A stretch of 64,000 nt of DNA from Geomonas edaphica. GTDB lineage: Bacteria; Desulfobacterota; Desulfuromonadia; Geobacterales; Geobacteraceae. Under the pieces are notes generated by a model. That model was given only the letters and a program-made list of their open reading frames with translations. It ran no database searches and was not told the DNA's origin. The first letter of the stretch is position 1. Each line of letters opens with the position of its first letter. The translations under genes and the position numbers were made by a program. Positions 8,914 through 17,647 of the stretch are shown here, piece by piece. The DNA is taken from contig NZ_SSYB01000004.1 of the NCBI RefSeq assembly GCF_004917075.1, positions 708,546 to 772,545 on the forward strand, read 5' to 3'.

Positions 8914-9786
8914 ATGTTTCACGGAAGTATCGTAGCGATCGTAACACCGTTCAACAACCACGCGGTGGACGAAGAAAAACTGAGGGAACTGGTCGAGTTC
9001 CAGATTGCCAACGGAACCGACGCCATCGTGCCCTGCGGCACCACCGGCGAGTCCTCCACCCTGAGCTATGAAGAGCACGACAGGGTCATCCAGATAGTCG
9101 TGGAGCAGGTGAACAAGAGGGTCCCGGTCATCGCCGGCACCGGTTCCAATTCCACCCACGAAGCCATCGAGATCACCAAGCACGCCAAAGAACTGGGCGC
9201 CGATGGTGCGTTGCTGGTAACCCCTTACTACAATAAGCCTTCCCAGGAAGGTCTCTACCGCCACTACAAGGCGGTGGCCGACGCCGTGGCACTGCCGCAG
9301 ATCCTTTACAACGTACCGGGACGTACCGGTGTGAACCTCCTCCCGGAGACCGTTGCACGCCTTGCCGAGCACTCCAACATCGTCGCCATCAAGGAGGCAA
9401 CCGGTTCGCTGCAGCAGGCCTCCGAGGTGCTCGCACTTTGCGGCGACAAGCTCGACGTGCTCTCCGGTGACGACTTCATCACCCTCCCCATGATGGCCGC
9501 AGGCGCCAAGGGGGTCATCTCGGTGACCGCCAACATCATGCCGAAGGAAGTCTCCGCGCTGGTCGATGCCTTCAACGCCGGGAACATGGAAGAGGCGAGG
9601 AGGCTGCACCTGTACCTGCTGAAGATCTCCAATGCTATGTTCATCGAGAGCAACCCGGTGCCGGTAAAGACCGCGGTTTCCCTGATGGGCAAGTGCAGCG
9701 ACGAAGTACGCCTGCCGCTCGCCCCGCTCATGGAGGCCAACAAGGCGAAGCTCATTTCCATCATGAAGGAATACAAGCTTATCTAA
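8914..9786 (+). CDS. dapA: 4-hydroxy-tetrahydrodipicolinate synthase
   Basis: Condenses pyruvate with aspartate semialdehyde to open the diaminopimelate pathway. The 290-residue TIM-barrel protein has GTTGES near residue 43, the catalytic tyrosine in LYNVPGRTGV, and the Schiff-base lysine in VAIKEATGS (about 160). A strong AAGGAGG ribosome binding site precedes the ATG. It lies 41 bases after lysA, probably in the same transcript. Confidence 0.97.
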   Translation: MFHGSIVAIVTPFNNHAVDEEKLRELVEFQIANGTDAIVPCGTTGESSTLSYEEHDRVIQIVVEQVNKRVPVIAGTGSNSTHEAIEITKHAKELGADGALLVTPYYNKPSQEGLYRHYKAVADAVALPQILYNVPGRTGVNLLPETVARLAEHSNIVAIKEATGSLQQASEVLALCGDKLDVLSGDDFITLPMMAAGAKGVISVTANIMPKEVSALVDAFNAGNMEEARRLHLYLLKISNAMFIESNPVPVKTAVSLMGKCSDEVRLPLAPLMEANKAKLISIMKEYKLI

Positions 9787-9799
9787 AGCTTACGCACGC

Positions 9800-9910
9800 C
9801 TCCCCCTCCCTTGACGGGAGGGGGTAGGGGGTGGGTGAGGCGGCCATCGGCTAGTGTCGGTGAGATCTTCCCCCCCACCCCGACCCTCCCCCGCAAGGGG
9901 GGAGGGGGAC
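9800..9910. repeat. REP/REPIN-like element, family A copy 2
   Basis: Facing arms CCTCCCCCTCCCTTGACGGG-AGGGGGTAGGGGGTGGG and CCCCCCACCCCGACCCTCCC-CCGCAAGGGGGGAGGGGG sit between dapA and dapB, with a central spacer of about 40 bases. The arrangement is the same as at 7286-7393. As RNA it would fold into strong hairpins inside the presumed dap transcript. Confidence 0.8.
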
Positions 9911-9931
9911 TCACATTAAATGGAGAAACCA

Positions 9932-10735
9932 ATGGTTAAAATAGCTGTTTGCGGGGCTGCCGGCCGCATGGGTGGCCGCATCATCGCCGCCATCAAGGAA
10001 ACGGAAGGAGTGGAGCTCTCCGGCGCTCTGGAGCGGCCCGGGCACCCGATGGTCGGGCAGGATGCCGGTTACAACGCGGGGCTCGGCGCCATCGGCGTTA
10101 CCATCAACGACGACCTGAACGCCGTGGTGCAGGGGTGCGACGTACTGATCGACTTCACCGCGCCGAAGGTGTCCCTGAAAAACCTCGAAGTCTGCGCCCT
10201 CTACAAGAAATCCATCGTCATCGGGTCGACCGGCTTCACCCCGGAAGAGCGTGCCCTCGCCGCGGAACTCGCCCGCGAGATCCCGGTGATCATCGCGCCG
10301 AACATGTCTGTTGGCGTGAACGTCTGCTTCAAGGTGCTCTCCGATGTCGCCAAGATCCTCGGTGAGGACTTCGACGTGGAGATCGTCGAGGCGCATCACC
10401 GCCTGAAGAAGGACTCCCCGTCCGGGACTGCCGTGAGGATGGGCGAAGTCGTGGCCGACGCCCTTGGGCGCGACTACAACAAGGTCGCCAACTACCACCG
10501 CGAGGGGATCTGCGGCGAGCGCACCCATGACGAGATCGGCATGCAGACCGTGCGCGGCGGCGATATCGTCGGCGAGCACACCGTGTACTTCATCGGCATG
10601 GGCGAGCGCATCGAGCTTACCCACCGCGCCCACACCCGCGACATGTTCTCCCGCGGCTCCGTGCGTGCCGCCAAGTGGGTCGTGACCGCGAAGCCCGGCG
10701 TCTGGGACATGCAGGACGTGCTTGGACTTAGATAA
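9932..10735 (+). CDS. dapB: 4-hydroxy-tetrahydrodipicolinate reductase
   Basis: NAD(P)H-dependent reductase, second step of the diaminopimelate branch. The 267-residue product begins MVKIAVCGAAGRMGG (nucleotide-binding loop) and has the active-site motif HHRLKKDSPSGTA. I prefer the ATG at 9932 because GGAG lies seven bases before it. The in-frame ATG at 9920 has no ribosome binding site and would add four residues. Gene order dapA-dapB-dapL supports the assignment. Confidence 0.96.
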   Translation: MVKIAVCGAAGRMGGRIIAAIKETEGVELSGALERPGHPMVGQDAGYNAGLGAIGVTINDDLNAVVQGCDVLIDFTAPKVSLKNLEVCALYKKSIVIGSTGFTPEERALAAELAREIPVIIAPNMSVGVNVCFKVLSDVAKILGEDFDVEIVEAHHRLKKDSPSGTAVRMGEVVADALGRDYNKVANYHREGICGERTHDEIGMQTVRGGDIVGEHTVYFIGMGERIELTHRAHTRDMFSRGSVRAAKWVVTAKPGVWDMQDVLGLR

Positions 10736-10786
10736 AGATTCAGGCGACCCACCGGCCGCCGTAGAGTTTAATTCTGGAGGAAATAC

Positions 10787-12019
10787 GTGGCTAAGATAAA
10801 CGATAACTACCTGAAACTGAAAGCAGGTTACCTTTTCCCGGAGATCGGGCGCCGCGTGCGTGCCTTCGCCGCCGCCAACCCGGAGGCGAAGGTGATCCGT
10901 CTCGGGATCGGCGACGTGACCCGTCCCCTGGCGCCGGCCGTCATCAAGGCGTTCCACGAGGCGGTGGATGATCTCGCGACCGTCGAGAACTTCGCAGGCT
11001 ACGGCCCCGAGCAGGGGTATGACTGGCTCATCAACGCCATCATCGAGAAGTCCTACAAGCCGCTCGGCGTTGACCTGAAGACCGAGGAGATGTTCGTCTC
11101 CGACGGCTCCAAGTGCGACTGCGCCAACATCCTCGACATCTTCGCCCTCGACAACGTCGTCGCCATCGGCGACCCCGTCTACCCGGTCTACAACGACACC
11201 AACGTCATGATCGGGCGCACCGGCGAGGCGGACGAGAAGGGCTACTACAAGGGTATCGTCTACCTTCCCTGCACCGAGGAAAACGGCTTCATCCCGTCCC
11301 TCCCGACCGGGAAGGTCGACATCATATACCTCTGCTTCCCGAACAACCCGACCGGTACCGTGGCAAGCAAGGCCGAGCTGAAGAAGTGGGTCGATTACGC
11401 CCTCGCCAACGACGCCGTCATCTTCTATGACGCAGCTTACGAGGCCTTCATCACCGATCCGTCCATCCCGCACTCCATCTACGAGGTGGAAGGGGCGAAG
11501 AAGTGCGCCATCGAGTTCCGCTCCTTCTCCAAGACCGCCGGCTTCACCGGCGTGCGTTGCGGCCTCGTGGTCGTGCCGGAAGAGGTGATGGGGACCACGA
11601 CAACCGGTGAAAGGTACTCCTTCAACAAGCTCTGGCTGCGTCGTACCACCACCAAGTTCAACGGCGCCTCCTACCCGGTCCAGAAGGCCGCTGCCGCGGT
11701 CTACTCCGAGGAGGGGTGGAAGCAGAACAAGGAAATCATCGACTACTACATGGAGAACGCCCGCATCATCCGCGAAGGTCTGGCCGACGCCGGTCTCACC
11801 GTGTACGGCGGCGTGAACGCCCCCTACATCTGGCTCAAGACCCCGGCCGGGCTCTCCTCCTGGGACTTCTTCGACAAGCTCCTCACCGAGTGCAACGTGG
11901 TAGGTACTCCGGGTAGCGGCTTTGGTCCCTCCGGCGAAGGGTACTTCCGTCTCTCCGCCTTCGGCAACCGCGACAACGTCATCGAAGCGGTGGAGCGGAT
12001 CAAGAAGAACCTCAAGTAA
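10787..12019 (+). CDS. dapL: LL-diaminopimelate aminotransferase
   Basis: PLP class I/II aminotransferase converting tetrahydrodipicolinate directly to LL-diaminopimelate, bypassing the acylated route of DapD/C/E. The 410-residue protein starts [20 protein letters not shown], typical of DapL. It contains SDGSKCD and FPNNPTG, and the PLP lysine in [12 protein letters not shown] (about 245-256). The start is GTG at 10787 after a TGGAGG site. A strong terminator follows. Confidence 0.96.
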   Translation: MAKINDNYLKLKAGYLFPEIGRRVRAFAAANPEAKVIRLGIGDVTRPLAPAVIKAFHEAVDDLATVENFAGYGPEQGYDWLINAIIEKSYKPLGVDLKTEEMFVSDGSKCDCANILDIFALDNVVAIGDPVYPVYNDTNVMIGRTGEADEKGYYKGIVYLPCTEENGFIPSLPTGKVDIIYLCFPNNPTGTVASKAELKKWVDYALANDAVIFYDAAYEAFITDPSIPHSIYEVEGAKKCAIEFRSFSKTAGFTGVRCGLVVVPEEVMGTTTTGERYSFNKLWLRRTTTKFNGASYPVQKAAAAVYSEEGWKQNKEIIDYYMENARIIREGLADAGLTVYGGVNAPYIWLKTPAGLSSWDFFDKLLTECNVVGTPGSGFGPSGEGYFRLSAFGNRDNVIEAVERIKKNLK

Positions 12020-12040
12020 CAGCAGCATCAAGCGTCGACA

Positions 12041-12077
12041 AAAAAGGCGGCCCCCGATCGGGAGCCGCCTTTTTTTG
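12041..12077. terminator. Rho-independent terminator after dapL
   Basis: The stem AGGCGGC (12045-12051) pairs with GCCGCCT (12064-12070) and extends inward through CCCGATCGGG. It is flanked by an A run on the left and a T7 run on the right. It can therefore end both dapL and the convergent gene on the minus strand. Confidence 0.9.
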
Positions 12078-12093
12078 CGTCTTTAAAGAACTT

Positions 12094-12603
12094 CTATCCC
12101 TGCGCTTTGAGCATCCTGGTGAGCTCGCGGCAGAAAGCCGGGAGATCGTCGGGCTTTCTGGAAGTGATCAGGTTGCCGTCCACCAGTACCTCGATGTCCT
12201 CGTAGGACGCGCCGGCGTCGCGCAGTTCCGGGGCAACCGACTCGTAGCAGGTGGCCTTGCGCCCCTTGAGGAGCCCGGCGGAAATGAGTATCTGGGGACC
12301 GTGGCATATTGCGGCGACCGGCTTGTTGGACGACATGAAGGCGCGGACGATCTCCTGGACTGCGGGGGTGTTTCTGATGGCGGCAGGGGCCTTTCCGCCC
12401 GGTAGCACGAGTACCGCATAGTCGGCGGGGTTCAGGTCGGTGAAGACCCGGTCCACGGGTACCTCGTAGCCGTGTTTGCCGTGGATGGAGCCGCTTTTCT
12501 CTGAGGCGACTACGACGGAGTAGCCGACCTCACGCAAGCGGTACAGGGGGACGAGCAGTTCGCTATCTTCGAAGTTGTCTGCGCTAAGGATCAATGCTTT
12601 CAT
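12094..12603 (-). CDS. DJ-1/PfpI family protein (type 1 glutamine amidotransferase-like)
   Basis: A 169-residue cytosolic protein of the PfpI/YhbO branch of the DJ-1 superfamily; relatives act as deglycases or stress-protective hydrolases. It starts MKALILSADNFEDSELL, has the PGG loop in VLVLPGGKAPA, and carries the nucleophile elbow AICHGPQ with the active Cys near residue 99. The start at 12603 is chosen because GGGAGG lies just before it; a frame upstream to 12618 lacks a site. The exact substrate cannot be told from sequence. Confidence 0.9.
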   Translation of the reverse strand: MKALILSADNFEDSELLVPLYRLREVGYSVVVASEKSGSIHGKHGYEVPVDRVFTDLNPADYAVLVLPGGKAPAAIRNTPAVQEIVRAFMSSNKPVAAICHGPQILISAGLLKGRKATCYESVAPELRDAGASYEDIEVLVDGNLITSRKPDDLPAFCRELTRMLKAQG

Positions 12604-12797
12604 GATTCCTCCCATCACGATGATTAATAAGGCGTCGCATCGCCGAGTCTGTAGGTTCTAAACCTCTGTGAAATCGACGCACTCCAGTTTACCATGCCTT
12701 TTATGCGGCGCATGCGGGTGGAAAGAAAAAACTAATAATAAGATGGCGGCGGGATGTTTATGAGACGGGAGGTGAAATTAGGAAGGGGGCACGGCAA

Positions 12798-13712
12798 TTA
12801 CTTGAGGACGGTGTATCCGCTCTTGGCATCCCAGCGGTACCCTTTGCCGCTCCAGATCGCCTCGATGGTCTTCCAGTCCAGGCCGAGCCCTTTCATCTCT
12901 TCGCAGATGTAGTAGGCCGGCATGATCTCGTCGTCGTCGATGCGTCCGTCGCCGTTGCTGTCGGCCCAGTGGTAGGCGCCGATGTGGACCGAGGTACTGC
13001 CGCCGACGCTTTCGGCGCGGTTGGATCCCTCGCCGCCATGGACGACGAGTTCCCCTTTGAGCGCGGCATCCTTGCCGGATGGGAAGTTGGCGGGGACCTT
13101 GAGGGAATAGGAGACGGTGGCAGGGGCGCCGCCGGTCGGAACGAGCCATTTCCCCTCGGACTCGGTCGAAGAGGTGACGGGTAGGGCAGAGACGAGACGC
13201 GCCCCGGCGGGAAGCCGTTCTCTGAGGATGAAACCGAAAGGAGAGGCGGGCTGGCGGGCGACCTTCACCTGGACCGGAATCACCTCGCCCGGGGCGGCAA
13301 AGCGTGGCACCCAGCGTATGGCGCGCGGAGCAGGAGCGGGTTGACGTAGTATAAAATAGAGCAGGGTGCCGAGAAGCAGCAGCGCGAGGACGGAAAGCGG
13401 CAATAGCACCCTCTTGCGGGAAGGGACTTGTACGGTAACCGGTTGCGTGTCGGGTTCTTCCGGGTCCTCCGCGCGCAGGATCTCTTCGAGGGTGACTTCG
13501 AGTGCGTCGGCGAGTTTCTGGGCGTTGTCCCTCTTTATGGAGGGGTAGCGGTTGTTTTCCCAGCGTGAAATGGTGTCGGTGGTGACACCAACCACGTTTG
13601 CTACGTAGAGCTGGGTGAGCTTCTTCGCCTCCCGGACGTTCCTCGCCCTGGTGCCGTCGATGGCGACGCTGGCAGAAGCTCCCTTCTCCGTTTTATCGGT
13701 GCTGTCCACCAT
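12798..13712 (-). CDS. Membrane-anchored XRE-family regulator with periplasmic EF-hand-like tail
   Basis: The 304-residue product has an N-terminal XRE helix-turn-helix (about 20-78; VANVVGVTTDTISRWENNR is the recognition region). An acidic/Pro linker and one membrane span (about 102-122) follow. The outer-face domain of about 180 residues ends near a calcium-loop motif DSNGDGRIDDDE. This predicts a DNA-binding protein tethered in the inner membrane that senses something outside. The start at 13712 (MVDSTDK) is likely but the ribosome binding site is not clear. It is divergent from a triheme cytochrome gene, and repeated sites lie in the shared gap. No specific family name is recognised. Confidence 0.75.
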   Translation of the reverse strand: MVDSTDKTEKGASASVAIDGTRARNVREAKKLTQLYVANVVGVTTDTISRWENNRYPSIKRDNAQKLADALEVTLEEILRAEDPEEPDTQPVTVQVPSRKRVLLPLSVLALLLLGTLLYFILRQPAPAPRAIRWVPRFAAPGEVIPVQVKVARQPASPFGFILRERLPAGARLVSALPVTSSTESEGKWLVPTGGAPATVSYSLKVPANFPSGKDAALKGELVVHGGEGSNRAESVGGSTSVHIGAYHWADSNGDGRIDDDEIMPAYYICEEMKGLGLDWKTIEAIWSGKGYRWDAKSGYTVLK

Positions 13713-13750
13713 CTCCAGTACACTCCGAGGGGGAAAAAAAGGGGCGATCG

Positions 13751-13786
13751 GGACCCGACATGGGCGAAAAGGACCCGACATCGGGT
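13751..13786. promoter_or_regulatory. Candidate operator between XRE regulator and cytochrome genes
   Basis: Two copies of GGACCCGACAT begin at 13751 and 13771, exactly 20 bp apart (two helical turns). The second forms a perfect inverted repeat ACCCGA-CA-TCGGGT (13773-13786). The position in the divergent gap suits a site for the neighbouring XRE regulator; binding is inference. Confidence 0.5.
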
Positions 13787-13881
13787 CGCATCGCTATAGA
13801 TGTCGGTTACGGAACCGCAGGACAGGTGCTATTTTTACCACAGTTCCGCAGCAAAAAACCAAGAAGAAAAGGAGCAGATCT

Positions 13882-14154
13882 ATGAAAAAGGTAATCGTCG
13901 CAGCAGCCCTCGTCGTCTTCAGCGCAGGAGCGGTACTGGCCGCCGATGTCATCACCCTCCAGGCCAAGAACGGCAACGTGACCTTCAACCACAAGAAACA
14001 CCAGGAGACCCTGAAGGACTGTAAGGTGTGCCACGAAAAGGGCCCCGGCAAGATCGAAGGGTTTGGCAAGGACTGGGCGCACAAGACCTGCAAAGGATGC
14101 CACGGGGACAAGGGCGCCGGCCCGACCAAGTGTGCCGACTGCCACAAGAAGTAG
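13882..14154 (+). CDS. Periplasmic triheme cytochrome c7 (PpcA family)
   Basis: A 90-residue precursor with a signal peptide ending AGAVLA-A (about residue 20) and a mature domain starting ADVITLQAKNGNVTF, as in PpcA-type cytochromes. Three haem sites, CKVCH, CKGCH and CADCH, with the spacing of the c7 fold, ferry electrons across the periplasm during metal respiration. GGAG precedes the ATG. A paralogue lies at 18830-19114. Which Ppc letter it matches cannot be decided here. Confidence 0.93.
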   Translation: MKKVIVAAALVVFSAGAVLAADVITLQAKNGNVTFNHKKHQETLKDCKVCHEKGPGKIEGFGKDWAHKTCKGCHGDKGAGPTKCADCHKK

Positions 14155-14191
14155 GGAAGCAGAAGACGCGCCGTTCCGAAGCAGGGAACGC

Positions 14192-14228
14192 ACAGGCGGC
14201 CATCCGAGAGGAGGCCGCCTGTTTTTAT
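14192..14228. terminator. Terminator after triheme cytochrome gene
   Basis: ACAGGCGGCC (14192-14201) pairs with GGCCGCCTGT (14213-14222), with an 11-base loop and a T5 tract on the plus strand. It abuts the stop codon of the convergent ATPase gene. Confidence 0.88.
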
Positions 14229-15326
14229 TTACTGTGCGAAAAGCTCGTCGACGGCGTCGAAGTCGAGGCGCTGCTCGGCCAGGGAACGGATCAAGGCGAG
14301 CTTTTCCGTGTCCTTCGCGGTGATCTTCGAAACATCTTCGGTGATCATCTTATAGAGATCGGTCGTGGTCTGGTCGGCGCGGAAGTAGGGAATCCTGCTC
14401 CTATCGATGATGCGCTGGGTGATGCTGCTGACGGGGGCGACCCCCGAGATGACCAACCCGGCGATGAGCGGGTGAAACTCGGGCATCTGGTACAGGTTGG
14501 CGATGGTAACCAGCAGTTCGTCTCGGCTGCTCGTCACCAGCAGTAGCGAGGAATCGCGCAGCATCTCGGTGACCCTTTGCGTGGAAGCGGCGCCAATCTG
14601 CACGTGATGGATGATTCTCTTCACCTCGCGGCGGTTGCCGTTCAAGGGAAGATCGAGCAGGCGCGCCACGCGTCCCAGGGAAGGGTTGGCCAGCACGGGC
14701 TTGTAATCGAAGCCGCCGAGGATGGAAAACGGCTGTCCGGCGAAGGCACGGGAGAGGTAGTCGAGCGTGACGTCGCGTTTTTCGGCAAAGAGCTTGTTCA
14801 CCAGCACGCCGCGCACGTCGGCCCTCTCGAGCTTGAACAGCGCTGTGTTCATGGCGAGCGTATCGATGACGTTTCCGATGCCGCCGCCGCTCAGCATCAA
14901 CACCGGCGCGTCGAGCATCTTGGCGATATGGGCGTTTGAGAGGTTCAAGACGGTGCCGACGCCGGGGTGCCCGGACCCCTCGATGACGATGAAGTCGCAG
15001 TGCTTTTCGAGCTCGGCGAAGCTGGTCTGTATGCGCTCGCCCAGTTCGGGAAGGTCGATCTTTCCGTCGATCGCCTGTTTCGTCGTGTCCGGATACACCA
15101 CCACCGGGGACATGTAACGCAGGTCCTTGGTGAGTCCGAAGACCTGGGCGATCAACGCGGCGTCCTTGTCGACCGGGATCCCGCGCAGGACCGTCGGCTT
15201 GGGCCCCAATGGTTTCATGAAACCTACCCGGCCGTACTTCTTCTGCGCCAGGTGCAGCAAGGAAACGCTGATGGTGGTCTTCCCTATGTTCTGCCCCGAT
15301 GCGGCTACAAAGATTTTTCTTGCCAA
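14229..15326 (-). CDS. BioD-like P-loop ATPase with DRTGG domain
   Basis: A 365-residue protein matching the N-terminal and middle parts of long phosphotransacetylases (COG0857 type). The dethiobiotin-synthetase-like P-loop domain has GQNIGKTT near residue 12. A C-terminal DRTGG-type domain shows GLVISGVAP and RSRIPYF. The catalytic acetyltransferase domain is absent, so it is not Pta itself; a regulatory role is possible but unproven. I choose the TTG at 15326 because GCGGAGG lies seven bases before it; longer readings have no site. Confidence 0.78.
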   Translation of the reverse strand: MARKIFVAASGQNIGKTTISVSLLHLAQKKYGRVGFMKPLGPKPTVLRGIPVDKDAALIAQVFGLTKDLRYMSPVVVYPDTTKQAIDGKIDLPELGERIQTSFAELEKHCDFIVIEGSGHPGVGTVLNLSNAHIAKMLDAPVLMLSGGGIGNVIDTLAMNTALFKLERADVRGVLVNKLFAEKRDVTLDYLSRAFAGQPFSILGGFDYKPVLANPSLGRVARLLDLPLNGNRREVKRIIHHVQIGAASTQRVTEMLRDSSLLLVTSSRDELLVTIANLYQMPEFHPLIAGLVISGVAPVSSITQRIIDRSRIPYFRADQTTTDLYKMITEDVSKITAKDTEKLALIRSLAEQRLDFDAVDELFAQ

Positions 15327-15493
15327 GGGTGTCCTCCGCTGAGACATGCATGACAATGATGTATACGAGGTCCACATGATCGTATCGAAGAGGCGGCTTG
15401 TCAAGCCGAAAGGGGAGGTAAGCGGCACGTTGCGGGGCAGGTGGTGGGGGTGTATCTTAAGCAGGTGTTTTCCAGCCAGGCGGAGCGATAACG

Positions 15494-16162
15494 ATGGATG
15501 ACGACGATCTGCAACAGCGACTGTTCCATTATACCGAGGCGGAAGAGCTGGCGAACCGCTGGACCCATGCTCCGGGCATCCTGCTGAGCGCGGCGGGAGC
15601 GTTTGCGCTGGTGAACCTCGCCGTGCGGATGGGGGACACCCCGCGTATCGTCTCGGCAGCGATCTACACCGCCACCCTGGTCATCTTCTACTGCATCTCG
15701 ACCATATACCACACGGTCCGCAGGCCGCGCCTGCGCTACCTCTTCCGCATCCTCGACCATGCCTGCGTATATTTCGTCATCGCCGGAAGTTACACCCCCT
15801 TCGCCATGGTGACGCTGAAGGGGGCATGGGGGTACTGGCTGCTGGTCACGGTTTGGGGGCTTGGGATGGTCGGCGCCTTCATGAAGCTTTTCACGACGCA
15901 CCGCCTACCTTACATCGGCCCGCTGCTGTACTTGGGGCTCGGGTGGCTGGTGGTCATAGTCATAAAACCTCTCGCCGCGGGACTGGCCCTGAACGGTCTG
16001 GTGCTCCTCTTCGCCGGCGGGGCTGCCTACACCCTCGGTGTCGTCTTCTACCTCTGGGACCGCCTGCCTTACAACCACGCCATCTGGCATCTCTTCGTGC
16101 TGGCGGGCAGCGCCTGCCACTACGCCGCAATCTTCTATTACGTGACCGCCCGTAATTCCTAA
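15494..16162 (+). CDS. TrhA/hemolysin III family membrane protein
   Basis: A 222-residue integral membrane protein with seven predicted spans, of the progestin/adipoQ receptor-like hemolysin III (TrhA/YqfA) family. Conserved family residues are visible: THAPG near residue 25, STIYH in span 2, ILDHACVYFVIAGSYTPF in span 3, and the C-terminal HAIWHLFVLAGSACHYAAI, all with metal-binding His. Members affect membrane fluidity or lipid homeostasis; the old toxin name is misleading. No operon partners are evident. Confidence 0.9.
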   Translation: MDDDDLQQRLFHYTEAEELANRWTHAPGILLSAAGAFALVNLAVRMGDTPRIVSAAIYTATLVIFYCISTIYHTVRRPRLRYLFRILDHACVYFVIAGSYTPFAMVTLKGAWGYWLLVTVWGLGMVGAFMKLFTTHRLPYIGPLLYLGLGWLVVIVIKPLAAGLALNGLVLLFAGGAAYTLGVVFYLWDRLPYNHAIWHLFVLAGSACHYAAIFYYVTARNS

Positions 16163-16194
16163 AGCAGGAAACCTTACTCCACTGGTCGGTTTTC

Positions 16195-17604
16195 TTAGAC
16201 CGGAGCGTGGACCTTTTCCAGGTGCCAGGGGCACTTGTTCAGCATCCTCGTGAGGGCGTAGAAATACACCTCGGCGCGTCCCTGCATGTTTTGGCAGTAT
16301 TCGGGGTGGGGTCGTCTCGGATGGCCGGTCATGTCGTAATGGGTGGCGTAGCAGCCTCCGGCGCAGTCATAGCGCAGCCAGCAGGCCTGGCACTGATGCT
16401 GGTCGTCCACCTCGAACCCTTCGAGGCTTTGGTGCAGGTTCAAGCGCTGCGAGTCATCGACCTGCCCCATGGCGAACTCGTCGCGGTCGACGAAGGCGAT
16501 ACAGGGGAATACCGTGCCGTGGCTGTTGATGGCGAGGGTGTTGGCGCCGGCGCCGCAGGGCCTGGTGAAACGGCTGCCGCGCCGGATCCGGGTTATGTTG
16601 TCCAGAACGTTTGAGACGAAGGGGATGTCCCGGGTGTCGTTGTACTCGCTGATGTAATCGACGTAGTAGTCGACGAACTCGCGCAATTCGGCGAGCTGCC
16701 GCTCAGGGGGAACGATCAGCTTCTCATAGATGGGGTTTTGGTGGTAGCCCGGTTCATGGCAGTACTCGAGCTGGATCCTCTTGATGCCGAGGGTGGTGAG
16801 GTGACGGAAGGTCTCCAGGTAGCTGTCGGAAAAGGCGGTGAGCGTGGCGCGGATCCCCAAAAGCTTCTGGTTCGGGAAGGCCTTGATGTTGTTGGCGATT
16901 CGCTGCCAGGTCTCCTCCCCGTACTTCCCGGGTCGCTGCAGGTCGTGGATTCTCTGGCTGCCGTCGAGGCTTACGCCGACCTGCGTGAAGTAGCGCGCGA
17001 GGAACTGGGCGGCAGGCCCGTCGAGCATGGTGCCGTTCGTGTCCAGGGTGAGGTAGAAGTTCTTTTCAAGCCGTGCCTCGTGTTGCAATAGTTCCTGGGT
17101 GACCTGCTGCAGCACCGGGAAATCGAGCAGCGGCTCGCCGCCGTAGAAGTTTATGAAGACCTTGTCGGCGCTTGAGCGCTCGACAAGGGAGAGGATCAGG
17201 CGGGTGGCGCGCTGTGCTGTGTCCCACCCCATGAGATGTCCCTGTTTTCCGAAGGTACCACCGCGGTTCCAGCAGTAGCAGCAGGCCATGTTGCAGGTCT
17301 GGGCGAGGTAGATGGAGAAGGTCTGGTAGCTGTTGCCCTGAAGGATTTCGTGCTGCGCCTGCGGGACAGGAACTGGCGCCCTGAGCTCCCGGCTGACGAG
17401 ATCGTGCAGCTCATCGTAAAGGGAGCGCTCTTCTGCAGGAAGCGGGCGAGGCGGGTCGGGCGGGAAGGCCTCAGGAGCACAAGTAGGCGGGAAGAACTCC
17501 GCAAGCATCCCGAAGGCAAGCCGGCTGATCTGGTAGAGCCTCGCGGAGCGGGTGAAGAAGAGGTAGTGTTCACCGGCCTGCTCGAAGGTGTGATAGTCGG
17601 TCAT
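16195..17604 (-). CDS. Radical SAM/SPASM peptide maturase
   Basis: The 469-residue protein has an N-terminal domain like those before many peptide-modifying radical SAM enzymes (residues 1-80). The radical SAM core has the cluster motif CNMACCYC (about 107-114), then GGEP and LDTNG loops. A Cys-rich SPASM domain follows (CGAGANTLAINSHGTVFPC, later CQACWLRYDCAGGC) that would bind auxiliary Fe-S clusters. Such enzymes install crosslinks in ribosomal peptides or mature enzyme subunits. Two paralogous 140-residue proteins lie directly upstream on the same strand and are the likely substrates. It resembles the Geobacter 'geopeptide' maturase type from memory; that link is unverified. Confidence 0.85.
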   Translation of the reverse strand: MTDYHTFEQAGEHYLFFTRSARLYQISRLAFGMLAEFFPPTCAPEAFPPDPPRPLPAEERSLYDELHDLVSRELRAPVPVPQAQHEILQGNSYQTFSIYLAQTCNMACCYCWNRGGTFGKQGHLMGWDTAQRATRLILSLVERSSADKVFINFYGGEPLLDFPVLQQVTQELLQHEARLEKNFYLTLDTNGTMLDGPAAQFLARYFTQVGVSLDGSQRIHDLQRPGKYGEETWQRIANNIKAFPNQKLLGIRATLTAFSDSYLETFRHLTTLGIKRIQLEYCHEPGYHQNPIYEKLIVPPERQLAELREFVDYYVDYISEYNDTRDIPFVSNVLDNITRIRRGSRFTRPCGAGANTLAINSHGTVFPCIAFVDRDEFAMGQVDDSQRLNLHQSLEGFEVDDQHQCQACWLRYDCAGGCYATHYDMTGHPRRPHPEYCQNMQGRAEVYFYALTRMLNKCPWHLEKVHAPV

Positions 17605-17628
17605 GACTGGATCCCTGAAATGCTCTGC

Positions 17629-17647
17629 CTACAGCCTTTCGCTGTAG
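17629..17647 (-). promoter_or_regulatory. Hairpin at the 3' end of the substrate-like gene
   Basis: A perfect 7-bp stem, CTACAGC/GCTGTAG with a five-base loop, covers the stop codon of the 140-residue gene and ends 25 bases before the maturase start. It lacks a T tract. It may trim or stabilise the mRNA so that substrate is made in excess over enzyme. Confidence 0.45.

Noticed and set aside
9911..12031. Very long minus-strand open frame opposite dapB-dapL (and similar ones opposite yidC, mnmG and the flavocytochrome)
   Set aside because: Shadow frames caused by high GC at third codon positions; the plus-strand genes have clear homology and ribosome binding sites.
15494..16162. Hemolysin or toxin function for the hemolysin III protein
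   Set aside because: The family name is historical; the sequence is a seven-span membrane protein with conserved metal-binding His and no toxin features.
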